A stretch of DNA of 64,000 bases from NCBI RefSeq assembly GCF_002269385.1, contig NZ_CP022957.1:3463001-3527000 (forward strand), in the 5' to 3' direction. Each line of letters opens with the position of its first letter. Within the stretch, counting starts at the first letter, position 1. A program made the position numbers and the translations under genes. The stretch is from Maribacter cobaltidurans (GTDB taxonomy: Bacteria; Bacteroidota; Bacteroidia; Flavobacteriales; Flavobacteriaceae). Of the stretch, positions 1 through 8,723 are shown piece by piece. The notes below the pieces were generated by a model that was not told the origin of the DNA, did not search any database, and saw only the letters and a list, made by a program, of their open reading frames with translations.

Positions 1-56
1 GAACTTGAAAGAACACTTGTAGGGTTGCCCAAAAATCTAGATTGCCCGGTCGTCCT

Positions 57-84
57 AAAAATAAAAAGCCCCTAAAAAGGGCTT
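57..84 (-). terminator. Rho-independent-like terminator downstream of the leftmost cassette gene
   Basis: Read on the minus strand, a 6-bp stem (AAGCCC/GGGCTT, at 66-71 and 79-84) is followed by a T-rich run. It lies 70 nt past the stop of the leftward gene at 152-1456. Seen in sequence; function inferred. Confidence 0.5.
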
Positions 85-116
85 AAAAGAGGTCTCTTTT
101 TTGCTGTTCAAGGGCT

Positions 117-146
117 TGCGCAACGGTTACCATTGTTGTGGTGTCG
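117..146. repeat. Partial attC-like cassette boundary (array site 0)
   Basis: The segment ends CATTGTTGTGGTG, like the right arms of the complete palindromes further along. GTTGTGGTG (135-143) is the exact inverse complement of CACCACAAC (1500-1508), so it bounds the zinc-ribbon cassette. The expected left arm is not recognisable in bases 1-116, so this may be a degenerate or terminal site of the array. Confidence 0.6.
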
Positions 147-151
147 TTTTT

Positions 152-1456
152 TTATTCTTTTGATAATTTATATTCTGTTGGATTTAACCCGTGTTTTTCT
201 AGTGATTTTTTAAAAAGTTCGGTGTGGAATTTTTCGTATTCGTTTATAGTCAAATCAATTTTACTCGATGTATGAATTGAAGCAACTTTATCCATATTTG
301 GTTCGGTTTTTGGATTATCCCAAGGAATTATGAAGCCACTAAAGGAAATTTCTTTAATTATTTTGCTAAAAACGAATAAAAATTTGAATATATATTTAGG
401 TTGATTATTTCTGTCAAATACTATTTGTGTATGACCACAAACTTTATTTCCCATATTATCAATAGAATTGTCAACTAATGCTAATTTAGTATTATTTTCG
501 TTTTCGAATTTTGTGATAAATTCAATAAAATTAGGAAATTCTTCTACTGAAGAAATATTCTTTTTATTGGTTATGTCTTCTTTATTAGGTTCATTTTTAT
601 CATTTGGAATAATTTTTTTGCCAACTTCAGTATTCATTTTATCTTTTGGAATAAATGAGCCTATTTTAAAAAAGGATAGAAGCATAGGGTCAAAAACATC
701 TTTATCATAGGTTGTGAATATTAATGTTGTTTTATCTAAAAGTTTGTACCATTTTGCATTTTTGTTTTTAATAGAAAATTCATAAGGATTAAATGATGAT
801 GAATTATATCCACGATAAGATGGCATCCAAGTTAATTCATCACTATCATTTGCTTTTTTGAGATTTCCTTTTATTTCGCCATCAACTTCTAAATCTCCAT
901 TTTTATGAAATAAATATTTGTTTTTATATGTAAAATATCCTTTTTGGATTAACTCATCTCCATATTTTAAAACTCTTTTTTTGAAAGTCATTTTTGAAAT
1001 GAAATTGTAAGCAAGGTTAACTTGCTCTTTCTCTTTTTTTGAACTATTTGAGGAAATGATGCCATCTTCAATATCCCCAATTATTATGGTTCGAGTAATT
1101 TTATTTTGAGAAAGATGATGAAGAGCAAACAATATTCTAGTGTTTGATGAAAAGTTTATTGTTGTAGTTTCTGCTTTAAACTCAATTGTTTCAATATCCG
1201 CATAATTTATTGTCGTGTTAGGAAAAACACATTTGTCAGGGTAAAATTTAATAGATTGCACTATTAAAGGATTATCTGCCGTTGGAATGTATAAGTGTTC
1301 ATTTTTCTTTTTCTCAACTTTGGCTTTTTGTTCTTTTATAAAACTTTTAGCTTGAGAAAAAAGATTAGTTTTCTTTTTGTTTAACCATTCTCCGCAATGC
1401 TTACATTTAATAGCATCGTCTTGAATTAATTCTGAACAATAAGGACATTTTTTCAT
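152..1456 (-). CDS. Zinc-ribbon hypothetical protein (cassette 7)
   Basis: A 434-aa protein. The N-terminus carries a double CxxC zinc ribbon (CPYC near residue 4, CKHC near residue 18), followed by a lysine-rich linker. Residues about 55-190 are rich in beta strands and could form a PH-like fold; the rest is not recognised. It has no signal peptide or membrane segment, so it is probably cytoplasmic. It is the only gene in its cassette, is transcribed leftwards like all the others, and is followed by a terminator-like hairpin. Function unknown. Zinc-ribbon proteins of this sort are common among single-gene accessory cassettes, but that does not identify a role. Confidence 0.75.
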   Translation of the reverse strand: MKKCPYCSELIQDDAIKCKHCGEWLNKKKTNLFSQAKSFIKEQKAKVEKKKNEHLYIPTADNPLIVQSIKFYPDKCVFPNTTINYADIETIEFKAETTTINFSSNTRILFALHHLSQNKITRTIIIGDIEDGIISSNSSKKEKEQVNLAYNFISKMTFKKRVLKYGDELIQKGYFTYKNKYLFHKNGDLEVDGEIKGNLKKANDSDELTWMPSYRGYNSSSFNPYEFSIKNKNAKWYKLLDKTTLIFTTYDKDVFDPMLLSFFKIGSFIPKDKMNTEVGKKIIPNDKNEPNKEDITNKKNISSVEEFPNFIEFITKFENENNTKLALVDNSIDNMGNKVCGHTQIVFDRNNQPKYIFKFLFVFSKIIKEISFSGFIIPWDNPKTEPNMDKVASIHTSSKIDLTINEYEKFHTELFKKSLEKHGLNPTEYKLSKE

Positions 1457-1498
1457 CTTTGGTCGGTTAGTTTAATTTTTTTCGGTTGGTTGTAAAAT

Positions 1499-1635
1499 GC
1501 ACCACAACGGTCTCGGCTATGAGTAGTTGCGTGGTTTAGCACTTAACTTAGCAAGTACACACCAAACTGAAAATCTGCGAGGATTTTCAGAAGTAGGCGA
1601 GAACAAGCAATTACTTATAGCCATTGTTGTAAGCC
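1499..1635. repeat. attC-like cassette recombination site 1
   Basis: A 137-bp imperfect palindrome between two leftward genes. The left arm runs ACAACGGTCTCGGCTATGAG; the right arm is its inverse complement apart from a GGTCTC-versus-AAT unpaired stretch just inside the outer arm, like the unpaired central spacer of integron attC sites. An inner perfect 9-bp hairpin (CTGAAAATC at 1567-1575, GATTTTCAG at 1582-1590) resembles a variable terminal structure. The outer bases belong to the neighbouring cassettes: CACCACAAC closes cassette 7 and GTTGTAAGCC (1626-1635) opens cassette 6. Confidence 0.8.
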
Positions 1636-1640
1636 GTTTT

Positions 1641-2870
1641 TTATTTAATTTTTATTTTGTCCAGTAAATTCTTTAGTCTTTCGAGAAGTTCATCGTATAA
1701 TACAAATTCAATGTCTTTTAGACTTTCTCGAAGGTTTTTAAAGTGATTAAGCTTTTTCGTTGTATTCAGCTCTTTTGTTGAACCTGCTACAATTATTACT
1801 CTTGGATTAATGATGTTAACATCAATTCCTTCTTCACTTTCTGTTTCAGTTTCTTCCTTAATTGCTTTTGTATAGCTAATTGCATTTTCCTTTGATTTTT
1901 GTAAATAATCAGTTGCTTGTGCGATTACCATAGAAACATCTTTTGTCCAATACCAAGTTTTATGACTTGAATCGTATTGAATTAAAGGCGTACTACTTTT
2001 TTTAAGTTCATAAAAGTCAATGTATCCATAAATATCAACCAAAACCAAATCAGGATATTTTGTTATTCCTGTAGCAATATTTTTATAGTTGATTTTATGT
2101 GCGTATCGTGTGTCAAAAAGTGTAATGTATTCATCAAAAAATTTCTGCCAAGAACTTTCTGGTGGATTTTCCTTTAACAAAGATTCATATTTAGCAATGA
2201 TTTCTTGAAGTGTTAAGATTTGAGCATTTTTTTGAAGACCAAATGTCATTCTTTTGACTAAATCTGCTCTTTTATATTTTTTCGAAGCATCAACATAAAA
2301 ATCCCCAATTTTTTCAATGTCATCAGCTGTTAGTTGGTCAATTAGTTTTTGATTAAGGTTTCTTAAAATCAGTTTTTTGTTATTATTTGTCTCTTTATAG
2401 TCAAAAGCGATTTCAGGAAATATATCCACTAAAAAATTTTTAATTAGAATTTTTTTAGTGTCATTACAAGCTCTTTGTTCTTGATTTGTACTTGAAATTA
2501 ATGCCGAAAGGTCATTTAGATTTAGAAAAAGGGTTTTTCTAACTTTTTTAGACTCAATTTCTTCAGATATTATGATTTTATTTATTCGCTTATCATCGAA
2601 TTGATACCTAAAAAAACTGTTTACAGTATTGTCACTAAATCCATAACCAAATGAACTAAACAGATAAGGAATTTCTTCAAAATCTCTTAATTCAATTTGT
2701 TTTATAGTTTGTCCATCGTAGTCGAAAAAATAATCTTTTCCTTTTTGTTCATAGATTTTAACGAATTCCTTTTCTTCATCTTCTTTGTGTTGACGATATA
2801 CGACTTTTTTATCTCCAACTTTTTCTTCGAAGAGGATTAACTTTTTAGTTTCTTGGAATTGTTCTTTCAT
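1641..2870 (-). CDS. Shedu-type nuclease, DUF4263 family (cassette 6)
   Basis: A 409-aa protein whose C-terminal half (about 235-405) matches the DUF4263/SduA nuclease of the Shedu anti-phage and anti-plasmid system. PD-(D/E)XK-type residues are visible: P273-D274 in a hydrophobic strand and E288-L289-K290 after a YGYIDFY strand. The N-terminal 230 residues are probably the variable sensor part usual for Shedu proteins. As is typical for Shedu, it is a single-gene system. It stands alone in its cassette between two attC-like palindromes. Known for the family: DNA cleavage after activation. Inferred here: phage or plasmid defence. Confidence 0.8.
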   Translation of the reverse strand: MKEQFQETKKLILFEEKVGDKKVVYRQHKEDEEKEFVKIYEQKGKDYFFDYDGQTIKQIELRDFEEIPYLFSSFGYGFSDNTVNSFFRYQFDDKRINKIIISEEIESKKVRKTLFLNLNDLSALISSTNQEQRACNDTKKILIKNFLVDIFPEIAFDYKETNNNKKLILRNLNQKLIDQLTADDIEKIGDFYVDASKKYKRADLVKRMTFGLQKNAQILTLQEIIAKYESLLKENPPESSWQKFFDEYITLFDTRYAHKINYKNIATGITKYPDLVLVDIYGYIDFYELKKSSTPLIQYDSSHKTWYWTKDVSMVIAQATDYLQKSKENAISYTKAIKEETETESEEGIDVNIINPRVIIVAGSTKELNTTKKLNHFKNLRESLKDIEFVLYDELLERLKNLLDKIKIK

Positions 2871-2888
2871 ATGTTGGTTTTCTCAAAT

Positions 2889-3024
2889 GGCTTACAACGG
2901 TCTTGTATATGAAAAGTAGCGGATTTTTAGCACTAACTTTTCGGATTTTTACAGACCTTTAATTTATTCATTTTCTTTCGATTAAGCGATTAAACCGCTA
3001 TTTTTTATATACGTTGTTGTACGC
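2889..3024. repeat. attC-like cassette recombination site 2
   Basis: A 136-bp imperfect palindrome. The arms pair TATATGAAAAGTAGCGG with the inverse complement of CCGCTATTTTTTATATA, with an unpaired GGTCT-type spacer next to the outer arm. GGCTTACAAC (2889-2898) is the exact inverse complement of GTTGTAAGCC at 1626-1635, closing cassette 6. GTTGTACGC (3016-3024) opens cassette 5 and pairs with 7590-7598. Confidence 0.8.
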
Positions 3025-3053
3025 TGGCTTTTTTCTGTTTCAGTTTGTCATTC

Positions 3054-3140
3054 AGCGTTGGCAAAGACATACTCTTTTGCAATTTTTGGCTGTGTGTTGG
3101 CTGAAGCGAATTGCAAATGTGTATGGCTTTTAGCGTTGGC
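3054..3140. repeat. Second-type hairpin repeat at the 3' edge of the RM operon
   Basis: The long inverted repeat has arms GACATACTCTTTTGCAATT and AATTGCAAATGTGTATGGC around a 24-nt loop. AGCGTTGGC stands just outside both ends (3054-3062 and 3132-3140). A related hairpin occurs at 7507-7562, at the other edge of the operon. It overlaps the last codons of the RAMA-like gene. Confidence 0.55.
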
Positions 3141-3435
3141 TCTCCATCCGCTTAAATTTTTCCTTATAATAACTCAAATCATTATAAACTCCGTTGTCTA
3201 AAATTCTCCAGTATTTCCATCCGTTTATACTTGTTTTCGTTATCGCTCTTCCAGCTCCGCTTGGAAAAGGAAAAGTTTTTATTTCGTTATCGATTTCGAA
3301 TGTTATGGCTCCTTCCTTGTCTAAAGTGCCAATTATTTCATTATTAGGTGATGAATAGACTTTGGTTCCACTTTTAATAATTCCTGCGTTTATAATCATT
3401 TTTAAGGTTATGTCTGGTACTTCTTTGTATGTCAT
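3130..3435 (-). CDS. Small RAMA-domain protein of the RM operon
   Basis: A 101-aa protein. The segment around GIIKSGTKVYS, the middle beta strands and the closing NGWKYWRI match the RAMA domain (restriction enzyme adenine methylase associated), usually fused to or encoded beside adenine methyltransferases and thought to help read target or modified DNA. It starts 4 bp after the stop of the methylase-nuclease gene, so it is co-transcribed. Inferred role: specificity or accessory subunit of this restriction-modification system. Family call by pattern only. Confidence 0.65.
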   Translation of the reverse strand: MTYKEVPDITLKMIINAGIIKSGTKVYSSPNNEIIGTLDKEGAITFEIDNEIKTFPFPSGAGRAITKTSINGWKYWRILDNGVYNDLSYYKEKFKRMESQR

Positions 3436-3438
3436 ATT

Positions 3439-6192
3439 TTAATCTTTAACGGCAAAACGAATTCGATACAATTGTTTCAAAGAATTTTTAATGGGTTCGT
3501 AATATTCAGAAATCCCATATATTTCCATTAATGCGTTCTCAAAAGCAATTCTATCTTCTGATTCCAATTCTTGTACCAATGGTAATCTGTTACGTTGCAT
3601 AATTGGGCTAAACAATTCCGCTATTTGGTTTTTTTCCTCTTGTGATAAAATATTTGGGTTAAGAATTTTAAAGTCTCTTTCAAATTTCGTTGCTCGTAAA
3701 TCCAATGCGCCCAAGCCACGACCAAAACCAAAACTTTCAATCAAGAACAGACTTGCAGTACTATTTAAAAGTGCTAAGAATAATGTTTTGTTTTCCTCTT
3801 GGTACTCGTCTCTTATTGAAAAGCCAATCATTCTTTGGTCTATAAATGAACGATTTTCAAATTTTGCGATGAAAAGGCTTTTGTCATAATTTACATTAGC
3901 TACAAAGTCAGCCATATTTTCGGTTGACATTTCATACCAATTCATATTTGGTTTTGCTAAAACTTCAGGTAAAGGTCTATTCGTCCCATTTCGTTGGTTT
4001 TCAAATGACCTAATCCAAGCAATAGCACCATTGTGTCCTAAATTTTCAAGTTCCTCAATACTACGTGAACAACAAAATGCTTCAGCGTTTGGAACGCATT
4101 CTAAATTGGTGGTATCTCTCAAATGTTTAAGGACTGGCTTAATATATTCTTCCTCTATATTGTGACCTGATGCAGGATAAAACATAGGATTCCAACCACG
4201 CCTTTCACCTCGCGTAAAATGGAAAATATCACTAGTATTAATAAAACTGTCTCTAACATTTTCCACCCAAATTAGATTAGAAAAATAGCCTGACCAAGGA
4301 ATCCCAAAATCTTCAAAAGAATTTATTTGTGCAATTGAATATCTATTAATGGTTAAATTTTCAGATTCAACATTGACAATTATATTGTCACTTAAAGTCC
4401 TGATGTCATCAATTTCTTCTAGCTTATTCTTTAAAGTACAAAATGAGATTTCACTATCATTCGAGGTAGGTGTTTGCGGGTCTTTTTTTGACGCAACTAA
4501 AATTGTTGTTACAACATCTGCATTATCAAACCATTTCCCTTTACCAGAGATTACTACTAATTCAATTTTGAAGAATTTTTGGAAAAGCTCTAAAAATATT
4601 TCTCCATAATCGGTACCCAACCAAGCATTTGATAAAATAAGACCAATTTTACCATTTTCGGATAAAAATTGATGAAGATAGAAAGGGATGTATGCGAAAA
4701 TATCGCTTTTTCCACTTAATGTGTCCGTTGTATCTGCTTCTTCTTTTATCCAATCATTTATATCAACTATATGTGGATTCAAGACTTTCATTTCCTTACT
4801 CTTAATAAATGGTAAATTGGAAACAACATAATCTACGGTTGGGAATTCCTTTTCAACTAGTTCCCCATTATTTGGATTTCTAAATTGTATTGTTTCTCCT
4901 TGATTTAGTTCAATTACATCAGAGTTAAAAACATTTATTATTCTGCCAATATTTGAGGGTTTAGCCATTGACAAGGTAGAAAGTTGAATAGGAAACGAAT
5001 GTTTATCAGATGCCCAAATGGTATTAAGAATCTCATTAGGGTTTATTTCGTATTCTTCTTTTAATTCATAGGCTTGTTTTATAATTGTACCTGTTCCGCA
5101 ACAAGGGTCAATTACTATTTTTGTTTTGTCATCAATGGTCAGGCGAGTTAATAAATCCGCTAATTTTTTAGGTGTCGAAAATTGACCTGCTACCTTTCTT
5201 TTAGCCGTTGCGATAGTACTTTGAAGTAATTGATGAAGAATTTCAATTTCAATAGCCTCAATATTTACAGTTGAAAGGAATTGATTCAATTCTGTCAATT
5301 CGCTCCAAGCTGTTTCAGAAATATATTGCTGACCAAGGTTTGGACTGAAAATATTCCAGAAATTACATTTTTGAGAAATAGACGTTAGGATTTCCATTGC
5401 ATCAACTATTGAAGTTGACCTTTCTATAGTTTCAATTTCTTTTGCTTCGTTAAAATGCCTTTTTAGTATATGTGCAAAAATTATTTTGAAAACCCAATCT
5501 GTCAAAACTACCATTGACAAAGTAGCTAGTTTATGTTCAGTTTGAGTTGAAGAAAAACCATATTCACTTGAGGATGAATTCCACCAAAGATTAATTTCTG
5601 CATCTAATTGCCGATTGGTTCTAGCTCTTGCTTTTAGTGTGTCAGCAGTATTGTTGGTGTTTTCTAAGACAACATCTATTACTTCATCAATAGACAAAAT
5701 TTCTTGAGAAGTAACTTCTGGGATTTCTCCCGATTCAAAAAAGTTATTAAGGTCTGCAAGAATTTCATACAACAATTCTTTCCAGAGTTGTTCGTTAGGT
5801 TTTACCTCTAATCGAGAATTGATATTAATATCATTCCAACTTTTATGAATTTCAAAGTTTTCCCCATTTCTTACGTAAAGCACAGCACTTTTTACATTCC
5901 ATAAAAGAAAACTATCTCTTTTTAAAATTTGAGCTTTCTTGATTGCATTACTTATTAGTTCTGCATCATTTATTTGGGTGTCAGGCATTTTTAATTCCCA
6001 ACCTTGTACAATTATATCTTTTGTCTGGTCTTTAAAAAGTAAAACGTCAGGAAAAAGGCTTTTTTTATTATTGCTTATAGTGCTTTCACCACCAGCACCT
6101 TTGAAATGCCAACTTTTATTTGCCAAGAAAACTTCGATTGCACTAATAACGTCAATAGCCCAACTTCTTTCATTATACGTAACTTTCGCCAT
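3439..6192 (-). CDS. Restriction-modification enzyme: PD-(D/E)XK nuclease fused to N6-adenine methylase
   Basis: A 917-aa protein with both activities. The N-terminus has P48-D49 followed by E66-L67-K68, a PD-(D/E)XK nuclease core. The middle is an HsdM-like N6-adenine methylase: SAM motif DPCCGTG at 362-368 and catalytic NLPF at 459-462 (NPPF variant). The C-terminal third is likely target recognition. The layout resembles a type IIG or BREX/PglX-like single-chain enzyme. Its start overlaps the end of the upstream methyltransferase by 20 bp, giving one operon: regulator, methyltransferase, this gene, RAMA protein. Activity on DNA is inferred from motifs. Confidence 0.85.
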   Translation of the reverse strand: MAKVTYNERSWAIDVISAIEVFLANKSWHFKGAGGESTISNNKKSLFPDVLLFKDQTKDIIVQGWELKMPDTQINDAELISNAIKKAQILKRDSFLLWNVKSAVLYVRNGENFEIHKSWNDININSRLEVKPNEQLWKELLYEILADLNNFFESGEIPEVTSQEILSIDEVIDVVLENTNNTADTLKARARTNRQLDAEINLWWNSSSSEYGFSSTQTEHKLATLSMVVLTDWVFKIIFAHILKRHFNEAKEIETIERSTSIVDAMEILTSISQKCNFWNIFSPNLGQQYISETAWSELTELNQFLSTVNIEAIEIEILHQLLQSTIATAKRKVAGQFSTPKKLADLLTRLTIDDKTKIVIDPCCGTGTIIKQAYELKEEYEINPNEILNTIWASDKHSFPIQLSTLSMAKPSNIGRIINVFNSDVIELNQGETIQFRNPNNGELVEKEFPTVDYVVSNLPFIKSKEMKVLNPHIVDINDWIKEEADTTDTLSGKSDIFAYIPFYLHQFLSENGKIGLILSNAWLGTDYGEIFLELFQKFFKIELVVISGKGKWFDNADVVTTILVASKKDPQTPTSNDSEISFCTLKNKLEEIDDIRTLSDNIIVNVESENLTINRYSIAQINSFEDFGIPWSGYFSNLIWVENVRDSFINTSDIFHFTRGERRGWNPMFYPASGHNIEEEYIKPVLKHLRDTTNLECVPNAEAFCCSRSIEELENLGHNGAIAWIRSFENQRNGTNRPLPEVLAKPNMNWYEMSTENMADFVANVNYDKSLFIAKFENRSFIDQRMIGFSIRDEYQEENKTLFLALLNSTASLFLIESFGFGRGLGALDLRATKFERDFKILNPNILSQEEKNQIAELFSPIMQRNRLPLVQELESEDRIAFENALMEIYGISEYYEPIKNSLKQLYRIRFAVKD

Positions 6193-7087
6193 TGAGAACT
6201 TTTGTGTTATAGTTTAACGTATGATATTTTGCTATTGGTTCATTAAATAAACGTAATGTAGATTTTTCAATTTCTTTACTCTTCAAAGTTTCTTGAATTC
6301 TATCAGTACAAATTTTAATATAATCTACCTCTTTGACTTTGTGCAAAAGGACATCTTCATTTTTTTCTATTCCAATGAAATTTCTATTTTCAAGGATAGC
6401 AGAAAGCAAAAAACTACCACTACCACAAGCATTGTCAAGTACAACGTCTCCAGGTTGTGTAAATGTTCTAATTAAATATCTGCCTAATTCAATTGGCTTT
6501 TGAGTCGGATGATAAACAGTTCCTTCTGATTCTGCTGTTTTAACATAGACAAAATCTTCAATAGATTGTTCTTCATAAGCAATCACGTCTGTTGGATATC
6601 TATTGCCATTACTTTTCACGTGATTAGACTTAAAGTCTCCATAACTACCTGTAAGTTGGTCTTTTCTGAATCCCTTGTCATATGCTTCACCCTCTGTCAT
6701 TTGAGGATTATAGTTCGGCTGTTTTTTATAGAAAACACAAATATCTTCGTGCTTTCTCAATGGTTGTTTTTTTGCGTTTAAGAAGTTTGTTGCTTTTGAT
6801 TTTATCCAAACAATTTTGTATTTGAAATGCTTTTCATTACTTAAAATCAATTTTGCTGTAAAAACACCCTGAGATGTTAATACTATTGCCCCGTTGTCTT
6901 TAATTATTCTGTAATATTCAGTCCAAAGCTTATCGAGGTCGATAACTGAATCCCATTTGTTTTGAGTTGTTCCATAAGGTAAATCGCATAAAATCATATC
7001 GATACTTTTACTTGGAATTCCCTTCATTTCTTCAAGGCAATCGCCTTGAATTACTTTATTTAAGTATTTATTTAAATTGTTTGGCAT
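6173..7087 (-). CDS. Site-specific DNA methyltransferase (N4/N6 type)
   Basis: A 304-aa protein. Catalytic motif DLPY is at 35-38 near the N-terminus and the SAM-binding motif (LDNACGSGSF) is near residue 218. That order, catalytic motif first, is the beta class of amino-methyltransferases. It likely provides protective methylation of the site recognised by the 917-aa enzyme encoded next. It begins 3 bp after the upstream XRE regulator ends and overlaps the downstream gene, so it is translationally coupled. A second methylase next to a methylase-nuclease fusion suggests an asymmetric recognition site needing two methylases; that is inference. Confidence 0.88.
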   Translation of the reverse strand: MPNNLNKYLNKVIQGDCLEEMKGIPSKSIDMILCDLPYGTTQNKWDSVIDLDKLWTEYYRIIKDNGAIVLTSQGVFTAKLILSNEKHFKYKIVWIKSKATNFLNAKKQPLRKHEDICVFYKKQPNYNPQMTEGEAYDKGFRKDQLTGSYGDFKSNHVKSNGNRYPTDVIAYEEQSIEDFVYVKTAESEGTVYHPTQKPIELGRYLIRTFTQPGDVVLDNACGSGSFLLSAILENRNFIGIEKNEDVLLHKVKEVDYIKICTDRIQETLKSKEIEKSTLRLFNEPIAKYHTLNYNTKVLNGESYV

Positions 7088-7090
7088 ATT

Positions 7091-7474
7091 TTAAAGTTTG
7101 AGACTTTCTTGTTTAGCATTAATCTGACGTAGGTATTTGACTTTTTTTTCGGCAACTATCAAAGCATCTGTTGAAGAACTACTTTCGTAAAGTTTTTTTG
7201 CAAATAGGTCGCCAAAAAATTCTGTCTTGAGTTCTTCTAAATTCAAATCAAAAACTTGAGCGAGTAGAGTTAAACGTTTTTCGTCAAAATCTCTTTTACC
7301 GTTTTCAATCTTGCTCAAATTAGCAGAATCTAAATCAAGTTTTGCTCCGAGTTGGGTTAAAGTAAGTTCTTTCTTTGTCCGCAAATGTCTGATGTATTCA
7401 CCGAAGGATTGTTTCATTTGACTTGAATTTTTAGACTTGTCATTGTTTGACAAAACTAAGAAAAAATTTTGCAA
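7091..7474 (-). CDS. XRE-family controller protein of the RM operon
   Basis: A 127-aa protein with a helix-turn-helix at about 22-80 (LTQLGAKLDLDSANLSKIENG). As the first gene of the operon directly before the methyltransferase, it fits the C-protein role that delays nuclease expression after the system enters a new host. That is a sensible feature for a mobile cassette. The tail (81-127) is helical and of unknown role. An earlier in-frame Met (residue 21, MKQSFGEYIR) is a plausible alternative start. Confidence 0.8.
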   Translation of the reverse strand: MQNFFLVLSNNDKSKNSSQMKQSFGEYIRHLRTKKELTLTQLGAKLDLDSANLSKIENGKRDFDEKRLTLLAQVFDLNLEELKTEFFGDLFAKKLYESSSSTDALIVAEKKVKYLRQINAKQESLKL

Positions 7475-7506
7475 ATTCCAATTCGGGTGGCGGTGGGGAA
7501 GTGAAA

Positions 7507-7562
7507 GCTCTTTTGGTTTTTCAGCGTTGGCTTTGAGCGTTGGGAAAAACCAAATGTGCTTG
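7507..7562. repeat. Second-type hairpin repeat at the 5' edge of the RM operon
   Basis: Arms AGCTCTTTTGGTTTTT and AAAAACCAAATGTGCTT enclose a loop with AGCGTTGGC (7523-7531) and GAGCGTTGGG. The outer CTCTTTTG/CAAATGTG and the AGCGTTGGC motif are shared with the hairpin at 3054-3140, so the two belong to one repeat family that brackets the operon inside cassette 5. Confidence 0.5.
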
Positions 7563-7589
7563 AACGTGTGGTGGCTCTTTTTTCAGCTT

Positions 7590-7726
7590 GCGTACAACGG
7601 TCTCGTATAACCGTCAGTTACGGGTTTATATGCGTTAATTTTCGGTTAAGCACTGACGTTAGCAATTCCGAGTGGATTCGGACGTAGTCGAATCCGCCGT
7701 AATTGTGGTTATACATTGTTGTGCTT
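7590..7726. repeat. attC-like cassette recombination site 3
   Basis: A 137-bp imperfect palindrome with the same architecture as sites 1, 2 and 5. The arms share TATAACC/GGTTATA near the outside, and there is an inner hairpin GGATTCG/CGAATCC (7674-7695). GCGTACAAC (7590-7598) closes the RM cassette (pairs with 3016-3024). GTTGTGCTT (7718-7726) opens the next cassette (pairs with 8511-8519). Confidence 0.78.
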
Positions 7727-7729
7727 TCG

Positions 7730-8488
7730 TTATTTTTTAATTTCGGTTTCCAAGAGATTAATTATTTCCTTATTCAGTTCGAGACATTTTACATGCCTAT
7801 CAAGTAATAATAATTTATATACTATCATGTTTTCAATGATATTTTCGAATTCAATGTTTTTTAGCAAATCATTATTGTTTATTTCAAATCCTGATTTAGG
7901 AAATCTTATTTTTGTTATTTCTTCGTCATTGGTTTTTTCATCAGAATTTAACCAACTACCATTTTTAATAATGTACCTAATGAAGTCATCAGAAAAGTCA
8001 ATTACAGATTTTTCTCTGTCTTTTAAAGTTTCAAGTGTTGGTAGCCAAGAAGAAAGTTTGTTTCGTAAAATACCGTTTTTTATTACACCGAGATTACCAG
8101 AGTTAATTAAATCCAATAAAAATCCATTTTGAGGATAGTATTTTGGAACGCTTCCAACCGATTGTAGTAAACTATCGATATCGAATGAAGCTTGATATTT
8201 ACTACCTGTATTATCAAGAATTATAAGACTGTTTTTTTTGATTTCTTCTAACTCTTTAATAGATTTATTTAATTCTGATTGATTATACTCAAAATCAAGT
8301 TTAAGGTTCAAAAGTGCATTTCGTTCAAAATCATTTTTATTTAAGGTATCATTATAATTATTCAATTGCAATGCAATCAAAATTCCAATAACCACTAGAA
8401 TAATCTCACCAATTGCATATTTAAAATACTTTCCAGTTTTTCCTTCTGAAAGTAAATTTTGTCTAATTTTTCTAAAGAATTTTATCAT
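7730..8488 (-). CDS. DUF6090-family membrane protein (cassette 4)
   Basis: A 252-aa protein. It opens MIKFFRKIRQ and has one membrane helix at about residues 27-43 (IGEIILVVIGILIALQL) followed by NNYND. This start is the signature of the flavobacterial DUF6090 family. The remainder is a helical, probably periplasmic domain with coiled-coil tendency at about 60-90. Function unknown in the family. Single gene in its cassette; the stop lies 4 bp from the attC-like site. Confidence 0.8.
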   Translation of the reverse strand: MIKFFRKIRQNLLSEGKTGKYFKYAIGEIILVVIGILIALQLNNYNDTLNKNDFERNALLNLKLDFEYNQSELNKSIKELEEIKKNSLIILDNTGSKYQASFDIDSLLQSVGSVPKYYPQNGFLLDLINSGNLGVIKNGILRNKLSSWLPTLETLKDREKSVIDFSDDFIRYIIKNGSWLNSDEKTNDEEITKIRFPKSGFEINNNDLLKNIEFENIIENMIVYKLLLLDRHVKCLELNKEIINLLETEIKK

Positions 8489-8510
8489 AGGTTAGTGGTT
8501 GGTCATAATG

Positions 8511-8704
8511 AAGCACAACGGTTTGTGTAAGAATAGTAAGGGATTTCGAAGGACTGAACTTTCAATTTATCACTTAGCCAAATTTGCAATTTTTTCTTTA
8601 ATTAATAGACATGCAAAATTGTAAATTTTGCGGACTTTGTAAAATGCACTTCACTTTGGGATAAGCACTAAAACCCTTATTATTTTTACACTTTGTTACC
8701 TGTA
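8511..8704. repeat. attC-like cassette recombination site 4 (long variant)
   Basis: A 194-bp imperfect palindrome, the longest in the array. The left arm GTGTAAGAATAGTAAGGG pairs with the inverse complement of CCCTTATTATTTTTACAC. AAGCACAAC (8511-8519) closes cassette 4. GTTACCTGTA (8695-8704) opens cassette 3 and pairs with TACAGGTAAC at 9192-9201. The extra length is in the central part. Confidence 0.75.
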
Positions 8705-8723
8705 GGCTATTTTGTTTCAGTTC

